NCBI GenBank assembly: GCA_025936755.1
Contig: JAICSS010000014.1
Coordinates: 1-64,000, forward strand
Direction: 5' to 3'
Length of the DNA stretch: 64,000 nt
DNA from: Solirubrobacterales bacterium
GTDB taxonomy: Bacteria > Actinomycetota > Thermoleophilia > Solirubrobacterales > 70-9
Part shown: one piece after another, positions 32,584 through 41,064 of the stretch
Layout: every line of letters starts with the position of its first letter
Position numbering within the stretch: position 1 is the stretch's first letter
Notes under the pieces: generated by a model
Told to the model about the DNA's origin: nothing
Seen by the model: only the letters and a program-made list of their open reading frames with translations
Database searches by the model: none
Position numbers and translations under genes: made by a program

Positions 32584-32642
32584 GCACGTGCAACGGGCGC
32601 CGCAGACGACCAGTCAGCGACCACGACGCCCGTTGCACGTGC
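32584..32642. promoter_or_regulatory. large palindromic operator candidate between divergent genes
   Basis: GCACGTGCAACGGGCG (32584-32599) recurs perfectly inverted at 32627-32642. Each arm also contains the small palindrome GCACGTGC, and the two palindrome centres are 51 bp apart, close to five helical turns. It fills the middle of the 148-bp gap between the divergent starts at 32548 and 32697. This suits a dimeric repressor that binds both sites cooperatively and controls both genes. Confidence 0.7.
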
Positions 32643-32696
32643 AGGACTTCAACGCCGCCCGTTTACAAATGTCAGGCCAAAGTCAAAGAACCAGAT

Positions 32697-35600
32697 ATGC
32701 GTAGCGGCACCGGGGTCCCCGCAAATTCGGAGATAACGCAGATACGGGAGTTCGCCGAGCTATGCGAAGAGCGCTCCGGCAGGGCCTTGGCGACGCCCCA
32801 GGAGCTCCACGCCTTCTCGGTCGAGAGCTTCCGCGAGTTCTGGCGCCTCTTCCTCGAGTGGGCGGATCCGCTCCGCTCCGGAAGCGCCGACCCGGTCTGC
32901 GAGGGCGACGCCCTCGAGACCGCCGCCTTCTTCCCGAACCTGGAGCTGAACTACGCCGAGAACCTGCTCGAGCCGCGAACGCCCGAGGACGACGAGCGGA
33001 TCGCCCTCCTCGCCCGCCACGGCGACGGCGGCCGCGAGGAGCTGACCCGGCGCGAGCTGCGCGAGCGGGTCCGGCGCCTCGCCGCGCACCTGCGCGCGCT
33101 CGGGATCGGCAGCGGCGACCGCGTGGCGGCGATCGCCGCCAACGACCCGGAGGCGATCGTCGCCGCTCTCGCGGCCGCCACCCTCGGCGCCACCTTTTCC
33201 AGCGCCGCTCCGGAGATGGGGGCACCGGCAATCCTCAGCCGCTTCCAGCAGCTCTCGCCGAAGCTGCTCTTCGCCACCACTCGCGGCGACGCCCTCGGCG
33301 AGGTCGTCGCCTCGCTGCCGTCGCTGGAGGCGGTGATCGCGCTCGACGACGCCACCGCCCCCGACACCGTCGGCGTCCCCCTCCACCGGATCTCCGACCT
33401 GCTCGCCTCTCCCCCGCCCGCACCTCTGCCAGGCGGCTGGGAGCGGTTCCCCTTCAACCACCCGCTCTTCATCCTCTTCACCTCCGGCACCACCGGGGCA
33501 CCGAAGTGCATCGTCCACGGCGCCGGCGGAACCCTGCTCGAGCACCTGAAGGAGCACCGCCTGCACGGCGACCTGCGCCCCGCGGACACCCTCTTCTTCC
33601 AGACCAGCGCCGCCTGGATGATGTGGAACTGGCAGCTCTCGGCGCTCGCCTGCGGCGCCCGCGTCGTCGTCTACGACGGCCCCCTCGCCGGCCCGGAGAC
33701 GCTGTGGAGGATCGTCGCCGAGGAGGAGGCGACGGTCTTCGGCACCAGCCCTCCCTACCTGCAGCTCTGCCAGGACAGCGGCTACTCGCCGCGCCGCGAG
33801 GACCCGCCGCGGGCGCTGCGCTCGGTCCTCTCCACCGGCTCGGTCCTGCGCGACTGGCAGTTCGACTGGGTAGCCGCCGAGGTCGGCCCGGTGAAGCTGC
33901 AGTCGATCTCGGGCGGGACCGACATCATCGGCTGCTTCCTCCTCGGCCACCCGGAGCTGCCGGTTCGCCGCGGGATGCTTCAATGCCGCAGCCTCGGCCT
34001 CGACGTGCAGGCCCTTGCGACCGAGTCGACGCCGTCGGACACGGGCGTGGGCGAGCTCGTCTGCCGCAACCCCTTCCCCTCGCGGCCGCTCGGACTGCTC
34101 GGCGACGAGGACGGCAGCCGCTTCCACGACGCCTATTTCGCCGCCAACGAGGGGGTGTGGACGCACGGCGACCTGATCGAGTTCGACGTCGACGGCCAGG
34201 CGCGAATCCACGGCCGCTCCGACGGGGTGCTCAACATCCAGGGCGTCCGCATCGGCCCCAGCGAGATCTACCAGGCGCTGACCGAGGTCCCGGAGGTGCG
34301 GGAGGCGATGGCGGTCGAACAGCGCCGGGACGGCGGCGCCCGTCTCGTCCTCCTCGTCGTCCTCCGCGAGGGAGCCCGGCTCGACACCGGCCTGACGCTG
34401 CGGATCCGCAGGGAGATCGGGGAGCAGACGACCGCCCTGCACGTGCCCGAGCTGGTGGTCGCGGTCGAGGAGCTGCCGGTGACCCACAGCGGCAAGCGCT
34501 CCGAGCGGGCCGGGCGGGACGCGGTCGAGGGGCGCGCGGCGGCGAACCGGAAGGCGCTGGCGAACCCGGGCTCGCTGGGGCGGATCGAGCGAGCGGTGGC
34601 CGGGGTCGAGGCGGAGCTGGCGGAGCGCGAGGCCATCTCGCTGACCGGCGCCGGCGGCACCGTCGAGAAGATGCGGGCGATCTGGGAAGCGGTCCTCGGC
34701 GTCCGGGGCCTCGGCGAGGACGACGACTTCTTCGCCCTCGGCGGCACCTCGCTGCAGGCGGTCCGGGTCTTCACCGCGATCCGCGACCGGCTGGGCGTCG
34801 ACCTGCCGCTCTCGGTCCTGATCGAGGCGCCGACCGTGGCCGAGCTGGCCGCCGTGGTCGACGAGCCCGGCAAGCACTTCGACCCGCTGGTGCCGATGCG
34901 CTCCGGCGGCGGCGGCCCGCCGCTCTTCCTCGTCCACTCGATCTGGGGGGACGTGCTGGGGATGCGGCAGATCGCGGTGGCGATGGAAAGCGACGTCCCC
35001 GTCTACGGGCTGCGGGCGCGCGGGCTGCGGGGCGAAGAGCCGCAGCGCAGCGTCGAGGAGATGGCGGCGAGCTACGCCGAGGTGATCCGCGGCCTGCAGC
35101 CGCAGGGCCCCTACCGCGTCGCCGGCCACTCCTTCGGCGGCCTGCTCGCCTTCGAGATCGCGCGGCTGTTGAGCGAGCAGGGCGAGGAGATCGGCTGGCT
35201 GGGGATCGTCGACGCCGAGCTCAGTGCCGAAGCCCACACGCCGGTCCGCCGCCTCGGCCACCGCCTCGCCCTCCCCTTCCACTTCGCCCGAGCCGCCCTG
35301 CGCAGTCCCGGCGCCGCCGCCCGAGCCGGGCTGCGGGTGATCCCCAGCCTCCTGCGCCGCGGCTTCTCCCACTTCCACCGCGATGCCGCCCTGGCCGAAT
35401 CGGAGGCGACCTGGATGGAAGGCGCCTCGCCCCAGCACCAGCGCCTCGCCGCCCACTTCCTCGAGCTCGCCGCCGCCTACCGCCCCCGCCCCTACCGCGG
35501 CTCGATGACCTACTTCCTCCCCACCGTCCGCCGCTTCCACCTCTTCGCCGACCCGCTCCCGGTCTGGCGGCGGGTCACCGCGGGGACGATCGAGATCGAG

Positions 35601-35720
35601 CGCGTGCCGGGACCCCACGTGGGGATGGTCTCCGGCGACTCGGCGCCGGTGGTTGCGGAGATCGTCGACCGGCACCTGCGGGCGCAGGCGAGCCGGCCGG
35701 CGCCGCCGGCCGGCGGCTAA
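32697..35720 (+). CDS. acetoacetyl-CoA-synthetase-like ligase fused to carrier protein and thioesterase
   Basis: 1,007 residues in three parts. Residues about 1-650 resemble acetoacetyl-CoA synthetase: N-terminal cap (SVESFREFWRLFLEWADPL), AMP-binding FTSGTTGAPKCIVHG (about 261), HGRSDGVLNIQGVRIG, and the catalytic Lys in VTHSGKRSE. Residues about 655-725 form a phosphopantetheine carrier domain with Ser in LGGTSLQAV (about 685). Residues about 735-1,000 form an NRPS/PKS-type thioesterase with the nucleophile in GHSFGG (about 811) and a late His (GPHVGM). This A-T-TE layout with an acyl-CoA-synthetase-type ligase suggests loading, modification and release of a short oxo or hydroxy acid. The product is unknown. 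Confidence 0.88.
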   Translation: MRSGTGVPANSEITQIREFAELCEERSGRALATPQELHAFSVESFREFWRLFLEWADPLRSGSADPVCEGDALETAAFFPNLELNYAENLLEPRTPEDDERIALLARHGDGGREELTRRELRERVRRLAAHLRALGIGSGDRVAAIAANDPEAIVAALAAATLGATFSSAAPEMGAPAILSRFQQLSPKLLFATTRGDALGEVVASLPSLEAVIALDDATAPDTVGVPLHRISDLLASPPPAPLPGGWERFPFNHPLFILFTSGTTGAPKCIVHGAGGTLLEHLKEHRLHGDLRPADTLFFQTSAAWMMWNWQLSALACGARVVVYDGPLAGPETLWRIVAEEEATVFGTSPPYLQLCQDSGYSPRREDPPRALRSVLSTGSVLRDWQFDWVAAEVGPVKLQSISGGTDIIGCFLLGHPELPVRRGMLQCRSLGLDVQALATESTPSDTGVGELVCRNPFPSRPLGLLGDEDGSRFHDAYFAANEGVWTHGDLIEFDVDGQARIHGRSDGVLNIQGVRIGPSEIYQALTEVPEVREAMAVEQRRDGGARLVLLVVLREGARLDTGLTLRIRREIGEQTTALHVPELVVAVEELPVTHSGKRSERAGRDAVEGRAAANRKALANPGSLGRIERAVAGVEAELAEREAISLTGAGGTVEKMRAIWEAVLGVRGLGEDDDFFALGGTSLQAVRVFTAIRDRLGVDLPLSVLIEAPTVAELAAVVDEPGKHFDPLVPMRSGGGGPPLFLVHSIWGDVLGMRQIAVAMESDVPVYGLRARGLRGEEPQRSVEEMAASYAEVIRGLQPQGPYRVAGHSFGGLLAFEIARLLSEQGEEIGWLGIVDAELSAEAHTPVRRLGHRLALPFHFARAALRSPGAAARAGLRVIPSLLRRGFSHFHRDAALAESEATWMEGASPQHQRLAAHFLELAAAYRPRPYRGSMTYFLPTVRRFHLFADPLPVWRRVTAGTIEIERVPGPHVGMVSGDSAPVVAEIVDRHLRAQASRPAPPAGG

Positions 35721-37114
35721 TAGGTCGAGGCGGGCGCCGGAGCGCCGCTCTGCACCGGGTGTCCGCCGTCTCGCCACACCCCGACGCCCTTGCCGACGTG
35801 GGTGACCTCGAAGCCGGCGCGCTGGAGGATCGAGGCGGCGAGCCCGCTGCGCTTGCCGCCGCGGCAGATCGTCGCGATCGGGCGGTCGCGGGGGAGCTCG
35901 TCGAGGCGGCCGGCGAGGTCGCCGTAGGGGATGTGGAGGGAGCCGGGGATGTGCTCGCCGGCGTACTCGGAGGCGTTGCGGACGTCGAGGACGAGCGGGC
36001 CGCCGTCGCCGTCGACGCGGCGGGCGAGCTCGTCGGGGTCGATCAGCTCGATCCGGTGGACGGGCCGCTCCTCGGTGCGCCAGGCGGTCATCCCGCCCTC
36101 GAGGTAGCCGCGGACCGCGAGGCCGACCGAGGCCAGCAGCTGCGCCGCGTGGCGCTCGTCCCCGTCGGAAGCGGCGACGACGACGATGTCGCTGCCCGCG
36201 GGCGCGACGCGGGAGACCTTGGTCGCGAAGCCGGTGTCGTAGGAGGAGGCGCTGAGGGCGCCCTCGATGTGGGCCTCGTCGAACTGGTCGTTCGTGCGCC
36301 CGTCGATGACGACGGCGCCCTCCTCGACCAGCTCCTCGACCTCGTAGGGACTGAGCGGCGCCGGCGTCCCGAAGTCCTCGACCAGCGGGCCGCGGTTGAG
36401 GCCGACGATGCGCTCGACGTTCGGCGGTTTGTCGCCGAGCGAGCCCACCTGCTCCTCGACGAACTCGGCCTCGCCAGCGATCAGCAGGGCGCGGTTGTGG
36501 CGGCGCTCGAAGCCGATCGTCGAGGAGGACTTGAGGTCGAGCCCGGAGCCGCCGCAGAGCGAGCCGCCGAGGTGCGCGGGCCAGACCTCGACCTCGTCGG
36601 GCAGCGACAGCAGCCGCTGGTGCAGGGAGCGGAACATGTCGGCGGCGCCCTCCCGCGGCTCGACCGCGAGATCCGGCCGGGCGACGTCGCCGATGAAGAG
36701 CGAGTCGCCGGTCAGGAGCGCCCAGGGCGCCCCGTCGCGCCCCGCGTCGCTGAGGAGGAAGCAGGTGTGCTCGGGCCGGTGGCCGGGCGTGTGGATCGCC
36801 TCGACCACCAGATCGCCCAGCTCCAGCTTCCAGCCGTCGCCGAACGGCTCGTGCGGGTACTCGGCCGCGGCCAGCCTGTGCACGTGGACCGTCGCCCCGG
36901 TGCTGCGGCAGAGCCGCCCGTGACCGGAGACGTGGTCGGCGTGGTTGTGGGTCTCGAGCACGTGCCCGATCCGCACCCCGTGCAGCCCCGCCAGCCGCCG
37001 GTAGGGGTCGGTGTCCCACTGGGGATCGACCACCACCGCCGTCCCCGATTCGCGATCGGCGACGAAGTAGGAGGCGCAGCCCAGGTCCTCGTGGATGATC
37101 TGGCGGAAAAGCAT
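35717..37114 (-). CDS. metallo-beta-lactamase-fold hydrolase with two rhodanese domains
   Basis: A 465-residue protein. Residues about 1-240 are an MBL fold of the persulfide-dioxygenase/glyoxalase II group with THNHADHVSGH, TPGHRPEHT and LLTGDSLFIGDVARPDL. Two rhodanese domains follow (about 262-360 and 370-460). The second has the active-site Cys (ICRGGKRSG). The first has no Cys at the equivalent point (VVVAASDGDERH) and is likely structural. The family handles sulfane sulfur such as glutathione or low-molecular-weight persulfides. It overlaps the 3' end of the ligase fusion by 4 bp. Confidence 0.9.
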   Translation of the reverse strand: MLFRQIIHEDLGCASYFVADRESGTAVVVDPQWDTDPYRRLAGLHGVRIGHVLETHNHADHVSGHGRLCRSTGATVHVHRLAAAEYPHEPFGDGWKLELGDLVVEAIHTPGHRPEHTCFLLSDAGRDGAPWALLTGDSLFIGDVARPDLAVEPREGAADMFRSLHQRLLSLPDEVEVWPAHLGGSLCGGSGLDLKSSSTIGFERRHNRALLIAGEAEFVEEQVGSLGDKPPNVERIVGLNRGPLVEDFGTPAPLSPYEVEELVEEGAVVIDGRTNDQFDEAHIEGALSASSYDTGFATKVSRVAPAGSDIVVVAASDGDERHAAQLLASVGLAVRGYLEGGMTAWRTEERPVHRIELIDPDELARRVDGDGGPLVLDVRNASEYAGEHIPGSLHIPYGDLAGRLDELPRDRPIATICRGGKRSGLAASILQRAGFEVTHVGKGVGVWRDGGHPVQSGAPAPASTY

Positions 37115-37176
37115 CTTCTCCCTCCCCGCCCAGGCTAGCGCGCCGCCCCCGCCGCCACAGCTAGAATGCCCCCGAT

Positions 37177-37250
37177 GCGGCTGTAGCTCAGCTGGCTAGA
37201 GCGTCTGCTTGCCATGCAGAAGGTCGAGGGTTCGAATCCCTTCAGCCGCT
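37177..37250 (+). tRNA. tRNA-Gly (anticodon GCC)
   Basis: Acceptor GCGGCTG/CAGCCGC, D arm GCTC/GAGC, anticodon arm TCTGC-TTGCCAT-GCAGA, T arm GAGGG-TTCGAAT-CCCTT. It is 74 nt long with normal U33 and no encoded CCA. Confidence 0.96.
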
Positions 37251-37257
37251 TCGCACG

Positions 37258-37281
37258 AAGCCCCGCTCCGGCGGGGCTTTT
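37258..37281 (+). terminator. terminator of tRNA-Gly
   Basis: AAGCCCCGC and GCGGGGCTT form a perfect stem with a 4-nt loop and end in TT, 8 nt past the tRNA. Confidence 0.9.
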
Positions 37282-37305
37282 CCCTGGCCGGGTCGTTCTC
37301 CAACC

Positions 37306-37348
37306 GCGGTAGAGGTTATGACCTCATAGGGCGCATAAGCTCTACCGC
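37306..37348. repeat. long imperfect palindrome between tRNA-Gly and helicase
   Basis: GCGGTAGAG-G-TTATG (37306-37320) is mirrored by CATAA-G-CTCTACCGC (37334-37348) across 13 nt, with only the central G-G unpaired. It lies 8 bp past the helicase stop. No T run follows on the minus strand, so it may be an RNA-stabilising hairpin or a binding site rather than a terminator. Confidence 0.6.
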
Positions 37349-37355
37349 TTCTGCT

Positions 37356-39017
37356 TTACCTCCAGAGTTCGCGGCGCAGCATCTCGTTGCCGCGCTCGAG
37401 CTGGCCGATGGTGGCGCGGGAGACCGAGGGCGCCCTGGTGGCGCGGTTGATGCGGGCCTGGATCTCCCGGTGGGACTTGCCGGTGCGACGGGAGACGTCG
37501 GCGACGAGGCGGTTGCGCTCGGCGCGCAGTCGCTCTCGGGTCGCGTAGGCGGACTCCCGCTCGGGCTCGAGCCGCCCTGGAGAGGCTTTGGCTTTCGCGG
37601 CGGCGGTCGCCTTCTGCGGCTTGGGATCATCGGTGGGGAAGAGCTGGAGGGTCGTTTCGCTCATGATCGCTTCGTCCAGCTCGGCACCGCCTGAGCTGAG
37701 GGCGGCAAAGCCCTCTCCCGGCTCGCCCCGCTCCGGCTCGGCCATCTCTTCGCCCTCTTCCTCCTCGGCGCCCGGCGAGAGGTCGAGCGCGTGGCGGCGC
37801 TCCAGCTCGATCTCGTGGGCGAGCGCCTTCAGCCGCGGGTCGGCCGGCATCAGGAGAAAGCTCATCTGCCGGCGCGGCCGCGGGGTGGCGCGGATGAAGC
37901 GGCCGACCACCTGGCGGAAGAAGAGCTCGGTCCGGGCCGCCGTCGCGTAGACGCCGACCCGCAGCCGGGGGATGTCGACGCCCTCGGAGACCATCAGGAC
38001 CGAGACCAGCCAGCGCCGGCCGGAGGAGGCGAAGCCGGCGATGCGGCGGCTGGCGTCGGGCTCGTCGCTCATCACCAGCTCGGGCCTCTCTCCCGAGATC
38101 GGCCCGAGCCGCGCCGCGATCGCCCGCGCGTGCTCCTGGTCGGAGGCGATGACCAGGCCGCCCGCGTCGGGGTGCCCGCCGGCGCGCACCTCGCTCAACC
38201 TGGCATCGGCGTCGCGCAGCACCTCGCCCATCCACTCGCCTTCGGGCTCGAGCGCCGTGCGCAGCCGCCGGGCCGACTCCGCCGCCGGCAGGAGGAGATC
38301 GAAGTCGGCGCTGCGCAGCCGCCCGTCCGAGAGCCACTCCATCTCGCCGTCGTAGGGCAGGAAGGCGATCGGGCGGCACACCCGGTCGACCAGCGCCTGC
38401 GGATATCCGTAGACGTAATCGGCCCGGCTGAGGCCCTCGTCGTCATAGGCGACCCAGGGAATGGCCGAGTTGTCGGAGCGGAAGGGCGTGCCCGAGAGGA
38501 GCAGCCGGAAGCGGGCGCCGTCGAAGGCGCTGCGGGTCCGCAGGCCCCAGGCGGCCTGGTCGCCCATGTGGTGGGGCTCGTCGGCGATCAGCAGGGTCGG
38601 CCGCCGGGCGGCGGCCCGCCGGTGGGTCTCCGGCCCGGCCGCGATCGTCTGGTAGGTGACGGCGACGCCGTGGAAGTCGGCCGGCTCCGGCCCGTCGGAG
38701 TTCGGCCTGTTCGGCTCCAGGTCGATCCCGTAACGGCCCGCGTCCGCAGCCCACTGGCGGCAGATGTGGGTGGTGGGACCGGCGACGACGACGCGTGAGA
38801 CGAAGCCGGCGCTCAACATCCGGTGGGCGATGTGGAGGCCGAAGGTGGTCTTGCCCGCCGCCGGCGTCGCCGAGGCCAGGAAGCTGGCGCCCGAGTGAGC
38901 CCGCACCGCCGCGGTCGCCTCCTTCTGCCAGGAACGAAGGGGTCGGTCCTCCGGCCAATCGGGAAGCGGGCGAGCGCGCGCTGCGTCCGCAGCCAGGTGC
39001 TGAGAGGCGTCGTACAA
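37356..39017 (-). CDS. DEAD/DEAH-box superfamily 2 helicase
   Basis: A 553-residue protein. The first RecA-like domain has a Q-motif-like LRSWQKEATAAV, Walker A TPAAGKTTFG (about residue 52) and DEPHH as the Walker B variant of D-E-x-H. SGTPFRSD is motif III. The second domain has VSEGVDIPRLRVGVY and QVVGRFIRATPR (motif VI). The C-terminal 130 residues are charged and may bind nucleic acid. It resembles the type III restriction/UvrB-like helicase group. The start is TTG at 39017 with no clear ribosome-binding site. Confidence 0.85.
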   Translation of the reverse strand: MYDASQHLAADAARARPLPDWPEDRPLRSWQKEATAAVRAHSGASFLASATPAAGKTTFGLHIAHRMLSAGFVSRVVVAGPTTHICRQWAADAGRYGIDLEPNRPNSDGPEPADFHGVAVTYQTIAAGPETHRRAAARRPTLLIADEPHHMGDQAAWGLRTRSAFDGARFRLLLSGTPFRSDNSAIPWVAYDDEGLSRADYVYGYPQALVDRVCRPIAFLPYDGEMEWLSDGRLRSADFDLLLPAAESARRLRTALEPEGEWMGEVLRDADARLSEVRAGGHPDAGGLVIASDQEHARAIAARLGPISGERPELVMSDEPDASRRIAGFASSGRRWLVSVLMVSEGVDIPRLRVGVYATAARTELFFRQVVGRFIRATPRPRRQMSFLLMPADPRLKALAHEIELERRHALDLSPGAEEEEGEEMAEPERGEPGEGFAALSSGGAELDEAIMSETTLQLFPTDDPKPQKATAAAKAKASPGRLEPERESAYATRERLRAERNRLVADVSRRTGKSHREIQARINRATRAPSVSRATIGQLERGNEMLRRELWR

Positions 39018-39097
39018 GGGCGCGCCACAATAGGGCCGCCCGCGGTCGGAGGACGGCCGGCCGCGATCGTGCTTTCAGGCACGTTTACGATCAGCTC

Positions 39098-39334
39098 GTG
39101 GCGGAGCAGGTTCCAGCGGTGGGAAACGTGCTCTCGGTGATCGAGCGACAGGATTGGGAGCGACTGGAACGGCTGCTCGATCCCCAAGTCCACTGGACGA
39201 CGGCCGTCGAGGAGCATCTGCACGGGCCACAGCAGGTAATCGAGTGCCTGAGGGACGACCCGCCGCCGGCGGCGCCGGCCTACCACGAGGTTCGGGGTGG
39301 GCTAATCACGCGCTGGATCGATGCCCCTGGCTGA
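39098..39334 (+). CDS. small NTF2/SnoaL-like protein
   Basis: A 78-residue product from a GTG at 39098. ERQDWERLERLLDPQVHW and the ending YHEVRGGLITRWIDAPG match the SnoaL-like NTF2 fold, whose members are usually 110-140 residues. This one is short in the middle, so it may be a compact version or a decayed gene. The start has no good ribosome-binding site. It is divergent from the helicase. Confidence 0.5.
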   Translation: MAEQVPAVGNVLSVIERQDWERLERLLDPQVHWTTAVEEHLHGPQQVIECLRDDPPPAAPAYHEVRGGLITRWIDAPG

Positions 39335-39435
39335 GGTTGCCAGTGCGACAAGAATTCGAGTGCGGATGGGAGCGTTTCTGTTTCTCCTACCGATTATTGG
39401 GTATCTTGCCGCCATCCCACAAGATCCATTCCCCG

Positions 39436-39527
39436 CCGGCGCGACGCGGGAGGATGAAAATCATCATTACGGCACCGTCGTTCCCTGGCCACGGTTGCCC
39501 TGAGGTTTCCTCCCCGCGTCGCGCCGG
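39436..39527. repeat. inverted repeat pair in a gene-poor gap
   Basis: CCGGCGCGACGCGGGAGGA (39436-39454) is matched in inverted form at 39508-39527 with one extra base, leaving 53 bp between. It lies in the 209-bp gap before the VOC gene. It may be a remnant of a small mobile element or a strong RNA structure. A possible 45-codon frame at 39366-39503 runs through one arm and is not credited. Confidence 0.55.
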
Positions 39528-39543
39528 TCCCTTTCGGGCCGGG

Positions 39544-40035
39544 TCAGTCGCGCAGCTCTGCGATCAGGTCGTCGAGGTCGAGCGGAGCGGTGCCCATCTC
39601 GACGCCCTTGCCGTCGGGGGCCATCGGCCACCGGTCGCGGGGACGATCCCAGTAGAGCTCGACGCCGTTGCGGTCGGGGTCGGCGAGGTAGAGGGCCTCG
39701 CTGACGCCGTGGTCGGAGGCGCCTTCGAGCGGCCAGCCCGCCTCGCTGATGCGGCGCAGGGCGTCGGCGAGCGCGCGGCGGGTGGGGTAGCGGATCGCCG
39801 TGTGGAAGAGGCCGGTGGCGCCGGGCGGCGGCGGCGAGCCGCCTTTGGAGCTCCAGGAGTTGAGGCCGATGTGGTGGTGGTATCCGCCGGCGGAGATGAA
39901 GGCCGCGTCGACGCCCCAGCGCTGCATCAGCTCGAACCCGAGAATGCCGCAGTAGAACCCCAGCGCCCGATCGACGTCGGCGACCTTGAGGTGGACGTGG
40001 CCGACGTCAACGCCGGGATCGATCGGCTCAACCAT
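39544..40035 (-). CDS. VOC-family protein, catechol-2,3-dioxygenase-like
   Basis: A 163-residue protein with VDVGHVHLKVADVDRALGFY at the start, FHTAIRYPTRRALADAL in the middle, and LADPDRNGVELYWDRP near the end. The two His and the final Glu match the metal triad of CatE-like VOC enzymes. Its substrate is unknown. It overlaps the end of the RNase H gene by 8 bp, so the two are co-transcribed with the sigma factor run. Confidence 0.87.
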   Translation of the reverse strand: MVEPIDPGVDVGHVHLKVADVDRALGFYCGILGFELMQRWGVDAAFISAGGYHHHIGLNSWSSKGGSPPPPGATGLFHTAIRYPTRRALADALRRISEAGWPLEGASDHGVSEALYLADPDRNGVELYWDRPRDRWPMAPDGKGVEMGTAPLDLDDLIAELRD

Positions 40036-40435
40036 CGAGCGCTCCGTCCAGGGCCTGGTTGACGAGGCGGTCGGCGTCGGCGTTCTCGGCCCGGCGCACG
40101 TGGCGAATCGACCAGGAGTCGAACTCCCGCAGCGCCCGCTTCACCTCTTCGTGCAGTTCCTTCATCCCGGCGTTTTTCACCTTGTAGCGGCCTTCCACCT
40201 GCCGCACCACCAGCTCCGAGTCGCCGACCAGGTCCAGCTCGCTGGCGCCGTGCTCGGCGGCCAGCTCGATCCCCCGCAGCAGCGCCCGGTACTCGGCGAC
40301 GTTGTTGGTCGCCTCGCCGATCGTCTCCCCCACTTCCTCCAGCACCTCGCCCCCGCCGCGGAGGACGACTCCGATCGCCGCCGGGCCCGGGTTGCCGCGG
40401 GCGCCGCCGTCGACGTTGACCGTGAACCGGCTCAC
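40028..40435 (-). CDS. RNase HI-type ribonuclease
   Basis: Cleaves RNA in RNA-DNA hybrids. From GTG 40435 (overlapping the upstream stop as GTGA) the 135-residue product has all the catalytic acids: Asp in FTVNVDGGARGNPGPA, Glu in NNVAEYRALLRGIELA, Asp in LVGDSELVV, and a last Asp in NADADRLVNQ. It is the single-domain bacterial form with no hybrid-binding domain. Confidence 0.9.
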   Translation of the reverse strand: MSRFTVNVDGGARGNPGPAAIGVVLRGGGEVLEEVGETIGEATNNVAEYRALLRGIELAAEHGASELDLVGDSELVVRQVEGRYKVKNAGMKELHEEVKRALREFDSWSIRHVRRAENADADRLVNQALDGALDG

Positions 40436-41064
40436 CGGCTCGGCGCCCGCTCCCCGGCCAGGTGCAGCCTGCCGTCCTCGTCGACGCCGGCGTTCCACTG
40501 CCGCGCCGCGGCGTCGAGCTGGTCGACCTCGCCGCCCTTGTCGAGCTCGGCGACCGGGCTCAACTCGTCGGCGATGTCGACGCGCCACTGGTACCAGGAG
40601 AGCTCCCAGGCGACCGTGATCCGGACCTCGTCGGGCGCGCCGGCCGAGGCCCCGACCGAGGCGCGCGGGACGCCGAGGGTGCGGGTGAGGCCGGCGACGG
40701 TCCGGCCGGCCTCGCTGGAGTTGAAGCGGGCGACCGCGCGCTCGAAGGGGGTGAAGCCGAGCTCGTCGACCGGCGGCGCGACGGGACGCCGCGGCCGAGC
40801 CGGAGCCGGAGCGGGAGCGGGTCCGAGGACAGGCGCCGGGACGCCCGGACGCCGGTCGCGGCGGTAAAAGAGCCGGCGCAGACGGCCCTCGTGGCCGCGC
40901 CCCTCCGGCTCGGGCTCGGGCTCTCCCCCGGGCCGCCAGCCGAGCCGCTCGGCGCGGGCGACGCATAGCTCGCAGACGGACTTCTCCTCGCGACCCTCGA
41001 CGAAGCCGTGGACGCGCTCGCCGGCGAGGATCGTCCGGCCGCAGATCGAGCAGGTAGCTCCCAT
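40432..41064 (-). CDS. zinc-ribbon protein of unknown function
   Basis: A 210-residue protein. The N-terminus has two Cys pairs (CSICGRTI and CELCVARAE, residues about 5-37) that should bind zinc. A Pro/Arg-rich linker (about 45-95) follows, then a folded part with FTPFERAVARFNSSEAGRTV and WELSWYQWRVD. No named family is certain. It overlaps the sigma factor by one base (start 41064, end 41064) and RNase HI by 4 nt. Confidence 0.75.
   Translation of the reverse strand: MGATCSICGRTILAGERVHGFVEGREEKSVCELCVARAERLGWRPGGEPEPEPEGRGHEGRLRRLFYRRDRRPGVPAPVLGPAPAPAPARPRRPVAPPVDELGFTPFERAVARFNSSEAGRTVAGLTRTLGVPRASVGASAGAPDEVRITVAWELSWYQWRVDIADELSPVAELDKGGEVDQLDAAARQWNAGVDEDGRLHLAGERAPSR

Noticed and set aside
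32762-37138. Very long open frame on the plus strand (about 1,450 codons) and a similar one on the minus strand across the same region
   Set aside because: Both are shadows of the ligase fusion and the MBL-rhodanese gene in GC-rich DNA; the translations are Arg/Pro/Ala-rich with no domain motifs.
39366-39503. 45-codon frame with one hydrophobic helix
   Set aside because: Passes through one arm of the inverted repeat at 39436-39454, has no ribosome-binding site and no support from context.
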